A stretch of DNA of 13,210 nt. Origin: an uncultured Oscillospiraceae bacterium. GTDB taxonomy: Bacteria > Bacillota > Clostridia > Oscillospirales > Acutalibacteraceae. Positions 1 to 7,167 of the stretch are shown here, one piece after another. The position numbers and the translations under genes are program-made. The notes below the pieces were generated by a model, which did not search any database, was not told where the DNA came from, and worked only from the letters and a program-made list of their open reading frames with translations. Every line of letters starts with the position of its first letter. Position 1 is the stretch's first letter. The stretch is from NCBI GenBank assembly GCA_900540305.1, contig UQFL01000052.1, positions 1 to 13,210 of the forward strand, given 5' to 3'.

Positions 1-48
1 CGAGATCAGCCTCGGTCTCGTGGGCTCGGAGATGTGTATAAGAGACAG
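1..48 (+). other. Illumina Nextera (Tn5) library adapter with i7 index, not genomic
   Basis: Bases 1-6 (CGAGAT) match the last six bases of the Illumina P7 oligo. Bases 7-14 (CAGCCTCG) match the i7 index sold as N710. Bases 15-29 match the Nextera read-2 tail (GTCTCGTGGGCTCGG), and bases 30-48 are the complete 19-base Tn5 mosaic end (AGATGTGTATAAGAGACAG). The blocks are in exactly the order found in a Nextera library molecule, so this is untrimmed adapter. Genomic sequence starts at about base 49. A GTG at base 20 inside the adapter opens a frame into gltX and yields a false N-terminus (GSEMCIRDR). Confidence 0.98.
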
Positions 49-49
49 A

Positions 50-1333
50 TATCAGACTTTTGCAAAGAAGCTTGTTGAGGAAGACCTTGCATATCCCTGC
101 TTCTGCACAGCTGAGGAGCTTGACGAAATCAGAGCGCAGCAGGAAAACGAGGACATCAAAGGCTATTACGGCAAATACGCAAAATGCAGAAATCTTTCAT
201 ACGAGGAAATAAAAGATAAAATCGACGCAGGTATGACATGGACGCTTCGTCTTAAATCCCCAGGGGATTACAGCAAAAAATGCGTTTTCGACGATATGAT
301 AAAAGGCAAAATAGAAATGCCTGAAAATGTTCAGGACATTGTACTTCTCAAATCAGACGGCATTCCCACATATCACTTTGCAAGCGTTGTTGACGACCAC
401 CTTATGAGAACAACGCACATTGTAAGGGGTGACGAATGGATTTCAAGCTGCCCGATTCATCTTCAGCTCAACAGAGTTCTCGGCTTTAAGACACCGAAAT
501 TTGTTCATGTTGCGCCGCTTATGAAAACTGAGGGCGAGGGCAAGAGAAAACTCTCGAAGCGCAAAGACCCCGAAGCGGCCGTAACATATTATTCAGAGCA
601 GGGCTACCCGAAAGAAAGCGTTAACGAATATCTTATGACGCTTATAAATTCAAACTTTGAAGACTGGCGCAAGGCTAACCCCAATGAGAATATAGACAAG
701 TTCCCGTTCAGCATTAAAAAGATGAGCGTTTCGGGCGCACTGTTTGACATTGTAAAGCTCACCGATGTTTCAAAGAACATAATATCAAAAATGAACTGCG
801 AAACGGTTTATGAGCTTTCTTACGAATGGGCTAAAGAGTTTGACAAGGAGCTTGCCGCTCTTTATGAAAAAGGCCCCGAATACGCAAAGGCTATTTTAAA
901 TATAGACAGAGAAAACAAAAAGCCGAGAAAAGACATTGCGAAATGGAGCGATATTCCCGATTACATCAGCTATATGTACGATGAAACATTTACACCGTGC
1001 TATGAGCTGACAGGCAATGCTAACGCTCAGCTTGCCGCTGAGGCACTTGAAAAATATATCGGCGTTGTTAATCTTGAAGATGACAAAGACAGTTGGTTTG
1101 CAAGAATAAAAGCGCTTTGCGAGCCGCTCGGCTGCACACCGAATGTAAAAGAATACAAACAAAATCCCGAAGCATACAAAGGTCATGTGGGCGACATTTC
1201 AACTATAATCAGAGTTGCTCTTACGGGCAGGACAAACACCCCCGACCTTTATTCAATAACAGCGCTTTTAGGCGAAAACAGAGTTAAAGCAAGACTTGAA
1301 AACGCAATCAAGCATTACAAGGAGGAAATCTGA
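50..1333 (+). CDS. gltX: Glutamate--tRNA ligase (GluRS), 5'-truncated by the contig end
   Basis: This class I aminoacyl-tRNA synthetase attaches glutamate to tRNA-Glu in the cytosol. About 427 residues remain. The N-terminal part, including the HIGH ATP-binding motif, lies beyond the contig. The first genomic residues (YQTFAKKL) correspond to the segment just before the CFC element, and base 49 would fit the last base of an Ile codon. A partial zinc-type pattern is present (CFC encoded near base 98, then CRN near base 185), with Asn where E. coli has the fourth, His ligand. The second class I signature appears as KLSKR at bases 548-562, within KLSKRKDPEA, a variant typical of long clostridial GluRS. 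An alpha-helical anticodon-binding domain fills the last ~200 residues. The stop TGA overlaps the ATG of glnS by one base, so the two are co-transcribed and probably translationally coupled. Apart from the missing 5' end the frame is intact. Confidence 0.95.
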   Translation, partial: YQTFAKKLVEEDLAYPCFCTAEELDEIRAQQENEDIKGYYGKYAKCRNLSYEEIKDKIDAGMTWTLRLKSPGDYSKKCVFDDMIKGKIEMPENVQDIVLLKSDGIPTYHFASVVDDHLMRTTHIVRGDEWISSCPIHLQLNRVLGFKTPKFVHVAPLMKTEGEGKRKLSKRKDPEAAVTYYSEQGYPKESVNEYLMTLINSNFEDWRKANPNENIDKFPFSIKKMSVSGALFDIVKLTDVSKNIISKMNCETVYELSYEWAKEFDKELAALYEKGPEYAKAILNIDRENKKPRKDIAKWSDIPDYISYMYDETFTPCYELTGNANAQLAAEALEKYIGVVNLEDDKDSWFARIKALCEPLGCTPNVKEYKQNPEAYKGHVGDISTIIRVALTGRTNTPDLYSITALLGENRVKARLENAIKHYKEEI

Positions 1334-3015
1334 TGGCTAAGGAAAACAGCACAGAGGAAATCAAAGAATATTCCAATTTCATACACGATTTTATTGACAA
1401 AGACCTTGAAAGCGGCGTTTATTCCCGTGTACAGACAAGGTTTCCCCCAGAACCTAACGGCTATCTGCATATCGGCCACGCAAAAGCAATTTGCATTAAC
1501 TTCGGTGCAAAAGAGAAATACCACGGCATATGCAATCTGAGATTTGACGATACAAATCCCGTAAAAGAAGATACGGAATATGTTGACGCTATCAAAGAAG
1601 ATATCGAATGGCTCGGATTTAAATGGGACAACGAATATTTTGCATCCGATTATTTCGACTATCTTTATGAATGTGCAATAAAGCTTATTAAAAAGGACAA
1701 GGCGTTTGTGTGCGACCTCACTCCCGAACAGCAGAGGGAATACAGAGGAACGCTCACCGAACCCGGCAAGGAAAGTCCTTACAGAAACAGAAGCATTGAG
1801 GAAAACCTTGATTTGTTTGAGAGAATGACAAAAGGTGAATTTCCTGAGGGTTCAAAGGTTTTGCGTGCTAAAATAGATATGGCAAGCCCCAATCTCAATA
1901 TGAGAGACCCGATTATCTACCGCATTATGTATGCCCACCACCACAGAACGGGCGACAAGTGGTGCGTTTACCCGATGTATGACTTTGCTCATCCGCTTTC
2001 AGACGCCTGCGAAAAGGTTACTCACTCTCTCTGCTCGCTTGAATTTGAAAACCACCGTCCGCTTTACGACTGGGTTGTAAACGAATGTGTTGAAGGCGAG
2101 AAACCGAGACAGATTGAGTTTGCGAGAATGAATCTCAACTACACTCTCACCTCAAAGAGAAAGTGCTTAAAGCTTGTTAAAGACGGCATTGTAGACGGAT
2201 GGGACGACCCGAGAATGGCTACAATCAGCGGTATGCGCCGCAGAGGATACACTCCCGAAGCTATCAGAGATTTCTGCGAAAGAATCGGCGTATCAAAGGC
2301 ATACAGCGTTATTGATTTTGCGCTTCTTGAAAGCTGTGTAAGAAACGATTTAAACCAGACATCAAGAAGAGCGATGGCAATTCTTGACCCGCTCAAAGTT
2401 GTTATAGACAATTATCCTGACGGAAAAACAGAGGAGGTTGAGGTTGAATATCACCCCGACCACCCCGAATACGGCACAAGAAAAATGACTTTCTCAAAGG
2501 AAATATTCATTGAGAGAAACGACTTTATGATTGAGCCGATTAAAAAATATTTCCGCCTTTTCCCCGGCAACGAGGTAAGGCTTATCAAGGCTTATTTTGT
2601 AACCTGCACAGGATATGACACAGATGAAAACGGTAATGTTACCTGTGTTCACTGCACATACGACCCTGAAACCTTCGGCGGCGACAGCCCTGACGGCAGA
2701 AAGGTTAAAGGCACTATCCACTGGGTATCCGCCGATGACAATGCTAAGGCTGAGGTTAAGCTTTACGAAAGACTTTTCAATGTTCCAAACCCGAGCGACG
2801 AGGAGGGCGTAAGCTCTTTTGAGGACAACCTCAACCCAGATTCACTTAAAACTGTTACGGCTTACTGCGAGAAGAGCCTTGCAGACGCAAAGCCGGGCGA
2901 CAGATTCCAGTTTATGAGAAACGGCTATTTCTGCGTTGACAAGTATTCTACACCTGAAAAGCTTGTTTTCAACCGCACCGTTCAGCTCAGAGACAGCTAT
3001 AACAACAAAAAATGA
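1333..3015 (+). CDS. glnS: Glutamine--tRNA ligase (GlnRS)
   Basis: This enzyme charges tRNA-Gln directly with glutamine. The 560 residues are full length for bacterial GlnRS (about 550-560). The N-terminal catalytic domain has the signature PEPNGYLHIGHAKA, with HIGH at residues 46-49, followed by the NLRFDDTNP block. The KMSKS-equivalent reads LTSKRK (residues 272-277), where E. coli has VMSKRK. It is followed by GWDDPRM, as expected. The last ~220 residues form the two beta-barrel anticodon-binding domains (GTIHWVSADDNAKAEVKLYERLF and following). The start is set by a strong AGGAGG-type site at about 1319-1325. Most Firmicutes make Gln-tRNA by GatCAB transamidation, so a GlnRS next to GluRS is a lineage trait of some Clostridia. 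Whether GatCAB is also present elsewhere cannot be seen here. Confidence 0.97.
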   Translation: MAKENSTEEIKEYSNFIHDFIDKDLESGVYSRVQTRFPPEPNGYLHIGHAKAICINFGAKEKYHGICNLRFDDTNPVKEDTEYVDAIKEDIEWLGFKWDNEYFASDYFDYLYECAIKLIKKDKAFVCDLTPEQQREYRGTLTEPGKESPYRNRSIEENLDLFERMTKGEFPEGSKVLRAKIDMASPNLNMRDPIIYRIMYAHHHRTGDKWCVYPMYDFAHPLSDACEKVTHSLCSLEFENHRPLYDWVVNECVEGEKPRQIEFARMNLNYTLTSKRKCLKLVKDGIVDGWDDPRMATISGMRRRGYTPEAIRDFCERIGVSKAYSVIDFALLESCVRNDLNQTSRRAMAILDPLKVVIDNYPDGKTEEVEVEYHPDHPEYGTRKMTFSKEIFIERNDFMIEPIKKYFRLFPGNEVRLIKAYFVTCTGYDTDENGNVTCVHCTYDPETFGGDSPDGRKVKGTIHWVSADDNAKAEVKLYERLFNVPNPSDEEGVSSFEDNLNPDSLKTVTAYCEKSLADAKPGDRFQFMRNGYFCVDKYSTPEKLVFNRTVQLRDSYNNKK

Positions 3016-3042
3016 TTCGTCACACTTTAGTTAGGAGAAAAA

Positions 3043-4869
3043 ATGAGCATAAGAAAAGATATTAAAAACATAGCAATTATTGCGCATGTTGACCACGGCA
3101 AAACAACGCTCGTTGATGAAATGCTCCGCCAGAGCGGCACATTCCGCACAAACGAAGTAGTAGACGAGCGTGTTATGGATAGTAATGACCTTGAAAAGGA
3201 AAGAGGCATTACAATCCTTTCAAAAAACACCTCAATTCACTATAAAGACACAAAAATCAATATTGTTGACACACCCGGCCACGCTGATTTCGGCGGCGAG
3301 GTTGAGCGTATTTTAACAATGGTTGACGGCGTACTTTTGCTTGTTGACGCATTTGAAGGCTGTATGCCGCAGACAAGATTTGTTCTTAAAAAAGCACTCA
3401 GTCTCAAAAAGACGCCCCTTGTTGTAATCAACAAGATAGACAGAGACGGCGCAAGACCTGCAGAAGTTATAGACGAGGTGCTTGACCTCTTTATTGAGCT
3501 TGGCGCAGACGATGACCAGATTGAATTCCCCGTTATCTATGCATCTGCAAGAGACGGCTACGCAAGCACGGATCCCAATGTCAGAGAAGGTGATATGCGA
3601 CCTCTTTTTGATGCCATTCTTGAAAACATCCCATCCCCTCAGGGCGACCCTGACGGTGCGTCACAAATTCTGTTTTCGTCACTTGAATATGACGAATATG
3701 TGGGCAGAATCGGCGTAGGACGAGTTGAAAGAGGTTCTATAAAAACTAACACGCCTTATGTTCTCTGCAAGCAGGACGGCAGTACTGAGAACATCAGAAT
3801 TACAAAGCTTTATCAGTTTGAGGGACTTAAAAGAGTGCCTTGCGACGAGGCGTCACTCGGCGACCTTATCTGCGTTGCAGGTATCCCCGACCTTAACATA
3901 GGCGAAACGGTATGCGACCCGAACTGCATTGAGCCGCTTCCGTTTGTAAAGATAGACGAGCCGACCATAAGCATGAACTTTATGGTAAACGATTCTCCGT
4001 TTGCAGGCAGAGAGGGCAAGTATGTAACAAGCCGTAACATAAGAGAACGCCTTTTCAAAGAGGTTGAAACTAATGTTTCCATGCGTGTTGAAGAAACAGA
4101 TTCTATGGACACATTCAAGGTTTCAGGCAGAGGCGAACTTCACCTTTCAATACTTATTGAAACTATGCGCCGTGAAAACTATGAATTTCAGGTTTCACGC
4201 CCGCAGGTTATTATGAAAAAGGATGAAAAGACAGGTCAGACGCTTGAACCTGTTGAACTTGCGATTATCGAAGTGCCCGAGGAATATGTGGGTGCAGTTA
4301 TTGAAAAACTTTGCTCAAGAAAGGGCGAAGTTGAAAAGATGGATACACGTACAACGGGTATGACCCACCTTGAAATCAAGATTCCGTCAAGAGGTCTTAT
4401 AGGTTACAGAAGCGAATTTTTGACGGACACAAACGGCAACGGCATTATGAACCAGCTTTTCAGCGGATATGAGCCGTATAAGGGCGATATTGCAACAAGA
4501 ACAAGAGGTTCTATTATTGCCCATGAAACAGGAACTTCAACAGGCTACGGTCTTTGGAACACGCAGGACAGAGGCAGACTTTTCATCGGCCCAGGCGTTG
4601 ATGTTTACGAGGGTATGATTGTTGGTGAAAATGCTAAAAACGAAGATATAATCTGCAATATCTGTAAGAAAAAGCATGTTACCAACACGAGAGCGAGCGG
4701 AAGCGATGAAGCGCTCAAGCTTGTTCCGCCGACAACTCTTTCGCTTGAACAGAGCATGGAATTCCTTGCTGACGATGAACTTCTTGAGGTAACTCCCAAG
4801 TCGATAAGACTTAGAAAAACGATTCTTGACAAGGGTCTCCGCCTCAAAGCAGAAAGCAGAAAGAAATAA
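3043..4869 (+). CDS. typA: Translational GTPase TypA/BipA
   Basis: This is a ribosome-binding GTPase of the EF-G/LepA family, implicated in 50S subunit assembly and in growth under cold or stress. The 608 residues match the usual TypA length. The G1 loop AHVDHGKT is at residues 14-21, the switch I element EKERGITI at about 50-57, G3 DTPGH at 75-79 and G4 NKID at 129-132. Domain II, the EF-G-like domain III and domain V (ending around the GLIGYR segment) follow. The C-terminal TypA-specific domain carries the TRTRGSI and conserved GLWN segments. A ribosome site (TTAGGAGAA) sits 7-14 bases before the ATG, 27 bases after glnS. The reading frame is intact. The next gene, hemW, starts 26 bases after the stop, so the two are almost certainly in one transcript. 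Confidence 0.97.
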   Translation: MSIRKDIKNIAIIAHVDHGKTTLVDEMLRQSGTFRTNEVVDERVMDSNDLEKERGITILSKNTSIHYKDTKINIVDTPGHADFGGEVERILTMVDGVLLLVDAFEGCMPQTRFVLKKALSLKKTPLVVINKIDRDGARPAEVIDEVLDLFIELGADDDQIEFPVIYASARDGYASTDPNVREGDMRPLFDAILENIPSPQGDPDGASQILFSSLEYDEYVGRIGVGRVERGSIKTNTPYVLCKQDGSTENIRITKLYQFEGLKRVPCDEASLGDLICVAGIPDLNIGETVCDPNCIEPLPFVKIDEPTISMNFMVNDSPFAGREGKYVTSRNIRERLFKEVETNVSMRVEETDSMDTFKVSGRGELHLSILIETMRRENYEFQVSRPQVIMKKDEKTGQTLEPVELAIIEVPEEYVGAVIEKLCSRKGEVEKMDTRTTGMTHLEIKIPSRGLIGYRSEFLTDTNGNGIMNQLFSGYEPYKGDIATRTRGSIIAHETGTSTGYGLWNTQDRGRLFIGPGVDVYEGMIVGENAKNEDIICNICKKKHVTNTRASGSDEALKLVPPTTLSLEQSMEFLADDELLEVTPKSIRLRKTILDKGLRLKAESRKK

Positions 4870-4879
4870 TAAAAATATT

Positions 4880-4933
4880 AAAGGGATGTGATATTATGAA
4901 CGAAAAAAGCGGTTTATATATTCACATCCCTTT
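4880..4933 (+). promoter_or_regulatory. Inverted repeat enclosing the hemW ribosome site and start codon
   Basis: AAAGGGATGTGA (4880-4891) is the exact reverse complement of TCACATCCCTTT (4922-4933). In RNA this is a 12-bp uninterrupted helix with a 30-base loop. The 5' arm holds the hemW Shine-Dalgarno (AAGGGA, 4881-4886) and the loop holds the ATG (4896). The 3' arm encodes the conserved IHIPF residues before the first cluster cysteine. The helix begins ten bases after the typA stop, so a ribosome terminating on typA would reach its base. A role in translational coupling or control is inferred, not shown. Confidence 0.5.
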
Positions 4934-5933
4934 TTGCAGAAACAAATGCCCGTACTGCGATTTTTACTCGGTAAAATACGAGCGTGAGATTGCAGAAGAA
5001 TATGTTAAAAGGCTTATAAAGGAATTTGAGAAATACGAGGGCGCTGAATTTGACACGGTATATTTCGGCGGCGGTACTCCGAGCATTTTAGACCCCGAAC
5101 TGATATGCGAGATACTTAATTCAGCGAAAAAACATTTTAGGATTTCCGAAGATTCCGAAATAACCGTTGAGTGCAACCCGTCAAAAGACCTTAAAGAAGA
5201 TTTTAAAGAATACAGAAAAGCGGGTATCAACCGCATATCTCTCGGTATGCAGAGCGCAGTCAAAGAGGAAAGGCTGGCGCTTGGCAGAACGGCAGGCAAA
5301 ACAGAAATTGCAAACGCCGTTAGCTACGCTAAGGCGGCGGGAATACACAACATCAGCCTTGATTTGATGATAGGCACGCCCAAACAAACTATGGGCGGAC
5401 TTTCTGAAACTTTTGATTTTATAAAAGAAATGAATGTTACCCACATTTCGGCATATATGCTTAAAATTGAGGAGGGCACGCCGTTTTTCACTATGCGTGA
5501 CAGGCTTTTACTTCCTGACGAGGACGAAGTTTCGCAGATGTATTTTGAAACCGTTTCACAACTTGAAAAACTCGGCTTTAATCAATATGAGATAAGCAAT
5601 TTTGCGAAAGCGGGTTTTGAAAGCAGGCACAACACAAAATACTGGAAACTTGTGCCCTATCTCGGAATAGGCGCATCAGCGTATTCATTTTGGAACGGCA
5701 GGCGTTTTCACTATGACCGAGATTTCAATATTATTGACGACGGTGAAGGCGGCGATGACGAAGAACGCATAATGCTGGGGCTTCGCCTAAAAAAAGGCAT
5801 AAAAAAATCCCTTATAAAAAGGGATGTCAGTATGTATATAAAAGCAGGCTTTATGGAAGAAAACGGAGAAAATATCTGTTTTACACCTAAAGGCTTTCTT
5901 GTTTCAAACACAATACTTTCCGAACTGATATAA
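4896..5933 (+). CDS. hemW: Radical-SAM-family heme chaperone HemW (HemN-like)
   Basis: HemW proteins resemble the oxygen-independent coproporphyrinogen III oxidase HemN but mainly bind heme and deliver it to target proteins. The sequence has the 4Fe-4S/SAM motif CxxxCxxC as CRNKCPYC (Cys14, Cys18, Cys21) in the setting IHIPFCRNKCPYCDFYS. This is the HemW form and lacks the fourth cysteine of true HemN. A GGGTPS loop follows at about residues 58-63, then the radical SAM barrel (ECNPS, RISLGMQS, SLDLMIGTP) and the HNTKYW motif characteristic of HemW. At 345 residues it is somewhat shorter than the usual ~375-380, with a short C-terminal domain. The ATG at 4896 has a modest AAGGGA site inside a predicted hairpin. 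It closes the gltX-glnS-typA-hemW run and is followed at once by a terminator. The usual HrcA-GrpE-DnaK neighbours of clostridial hemW are not in view. Confidence 0.93.
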   Translation: MNEKSGLYIHIPFCRNKCPYCDFYSVKYEREIAEEYVKRLIKEFEKYEGAEFDTVYFGGGTPSILDPELICEILNSAKKHFRISEDSEITVECNPSKDLKEDFKEYRKAGINRISLGMQSAVKEERLALGRTAGKTEIANAVSYAKAAGIHNISLDLMIGTPKQTMGGLSETFDFIKEMNVTHISAYMLKIEEGTPFFTMRDRLLLPDEDEVSQMYFETVSQLEKLGFNQYEISNFAKAGFESRHNTKYWKLVPYLGIGASAYSFWNGRRFHYDRDFNIIDDGEGGDDEERIMLGLRLKKGIKKSLIKRDVSMYIKAGFMEENGENICFTPKGFLVSNTILSELI

Positions 5934-5934
5934 C

Positions 5935-5969
5935 AAACGGCAGACTGATTTACAGCCTGCCGTTTTTTT
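5935..5969 (+). terminator. Rho-independent terminator after hemW, between convergent genes
   Basis: AAACGGCAG (5935-5943) pairs perfectly with CTGCCGTTT (5957-5965). After one mismatch, CTG (5945-5947) and CAG (5953-5955) extend the stem. Seven T residues (5963-5969) follow on the plus strand. It begins two bases after the hemW stop codon and ends just before the stop of the convergent malic enzyme gene. On the minus strand the run after the stem is only TTTGTT, so it should work best for hemW, perhaps weakly in the other direction. Confidence 0.9.
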
Positions 5970-5971
5970 CG

Positions 5972-7144
5972 TTAAATTCTTGCTACTCCGTCTTCTTTAG
6001 CAGCCTTAGAAACAGCATTTGCAACTGTATCCTTAATGCGTTCATCAAAAGCATAAGGCAGGATATAATCGGGTGTTAAATCCTTATCGTCTACAAGTGA
6101 CGCAATTGCATAAGCCGCGGCAATTTTCATATTTTCAGTAATCTTGCTTGCACGAACATCGAGCGCACCCCTAAAAATTCCGGGGAAAGCAACAACATTG
6201 TTAATCTGATTCGGGAAATCTGAACGGCCTGTGCCCACAATTGCCGCACCTGCTGCTTTAGCCTCATCGGGCATAATTTCGGGTGTGGGGTTAGCCATAG
6301 CGAGAACGATTGGGTTTTCGTTCATTGTTTTAATCATTTCAGCAGTGAGAACTCCAGGAGCGGAAACGCCAATGAAAATATCAGTTCCCTTAACAGCCTC
6401 TGCAAGACCGCCTGCAACCTTTGCACGGTTTGTGATAGCGGCAATCTCTGCCTTTGATGCGTTGAGGTTTTCCCTGCCCTCATAAATTGCGCCTGTTCTG
6501 TCGCAAAGAATAACATCATTAAGACCGAGAGTCATAAGAAGCTTTGCAATGGCGATGCCTGCTGCGCCTGAGCCGTTAATAACAGCCTTGCACTCCGAAA
6601 GCGGCTTGCCTGTGAGCTTTGTAGCGTTGATAAGAGCGGCTGAAACAACAACAGCCGTGCCGTGCTGGTCATCATGGAAAATGGGAATATCACACATTTT
6701 CTTGAGCTTTTCCTCAATCTCAAAACAGCGTGGAGCGGCAATATCTTCAAGGTTAATTCCGCCGAATGAGCCGCTGATGTTATAAACCGTCTGAACGAAC
6801 TCGTCAACATCCTTTGTGCGAACGCAGAGCGGGAAAGCATCTACATCACCGAACTCCTTAAAGAGCACGCATTTGCCCTCCATAACGGGCATACCTGCCT
6901 CAGGGCCGATATCGCCGAGACCGAGTACCGCAGAACCGTCAGTAATTACGGCAACCATATTCCAGCGGCGTGTAAGCTCAAAGCTTTTGTTGTAATCTTT
7001 CTGAATTTCAAGGCACGGCTGAGCAACGCCGGGGGTATAAGCGAGGGAGAGAGAATCTCTGTCGTTAACCTTTGCCCTTGCAACAACCTCTACCTTTCCT
7101 TTCCATTGTGCGTGAAGTTTTAATGATTCTTTTCTGTAATCCAT
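5972..7144 (-). CDS. Malic enzyme, small single-domain NAD(P)-dependent type
   Basis: This enzyme oxidatively decarboxylates malate to pyruvate and CO2 with reduction of NAD(P). The 390 residues fit the short bacterial class (Bacillus YtsJ/MalS-like), without the C-terminal phosphotransacetylase-like domain of E. coli MaeB. The catalytic Tyr36 is in AYTPGVAQPC and the catalytic Lys91 in PVMEGK. Metal ligands lie in GINLEDIAAP (Glu133, Asp134) and IFHDDQHGTA (Asp158/Asp159). The dinucleotide fold has GSGAAG at 191-196 and CDRTGAI at the end of the second strand. Coenzyme preference cannot be decided from this. The ATG at 7144 is preceded by AGAGGA. The gene starts 23 bases after the Ldh2-family dehydrogenase gene, so both are probably on one mRNA and act on the malate pool together. 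Confidence 0.95.
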   Translation of the reverse strand: MDYRKESLKLHAQWKGKVEVVARAKVNDRDSLSLAYTPGVAQPCLEIQKDYNKSFELTRRWNMVAVITDGSAVLGLGDIGPEAGMPVMEGKCVLFKEFGDVDAFPLCVRTKDVDEFVQTVYNISGSFGGINLEDIAAPRCFEIEEKLKKMCDIPIFHDDQHGTAVVVSAALINATKLTGKPLSECKAVINGSGAAGIAIAKLLMTLGLNDVILCDRTGAIYEGRENLNASKAEIAAITNRAKVAGGLAEAVKGTDIFIGVSAPGVLTAEMIKTMNENPIVLAMANPTPEIMPDEAKAAGAAIVGTGRSDFPNQINNVVAFPGIFRGALDVRASKITENMKIAAAYAIASLVDDKDLTPDYILPYAFDERIKDTVANAVSKAAKEDGVARI

Positions 7145-7167
7145 TTTCTTTTAGTCCTCTTTGTTTG

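Noticed and set aside
20..49. GTG start giving a 437-residue GluRS
   Set aside because: The first ten codons are Tn5/Nextera adapter; real coding sequence begins around base 49 and the true start is off the contig.
98..193. Loss of a zinc ligand in GluRS as a novel trait
   Set aside because: The CxC plus C-x-N arrangement departs from E. coli, but many Gram-positive GluRS proteins also lack the full zinc site, so it is not unusual.
5787..5826. Programmed frameshift in hemW (two A7 runs followed by a hairpin)
   Set aside because: The runs are Lys codons in A-rich DNA. The hairpin begins within the second run, without the usual spacer, and the -1 frame gives only a short meaningless tail.
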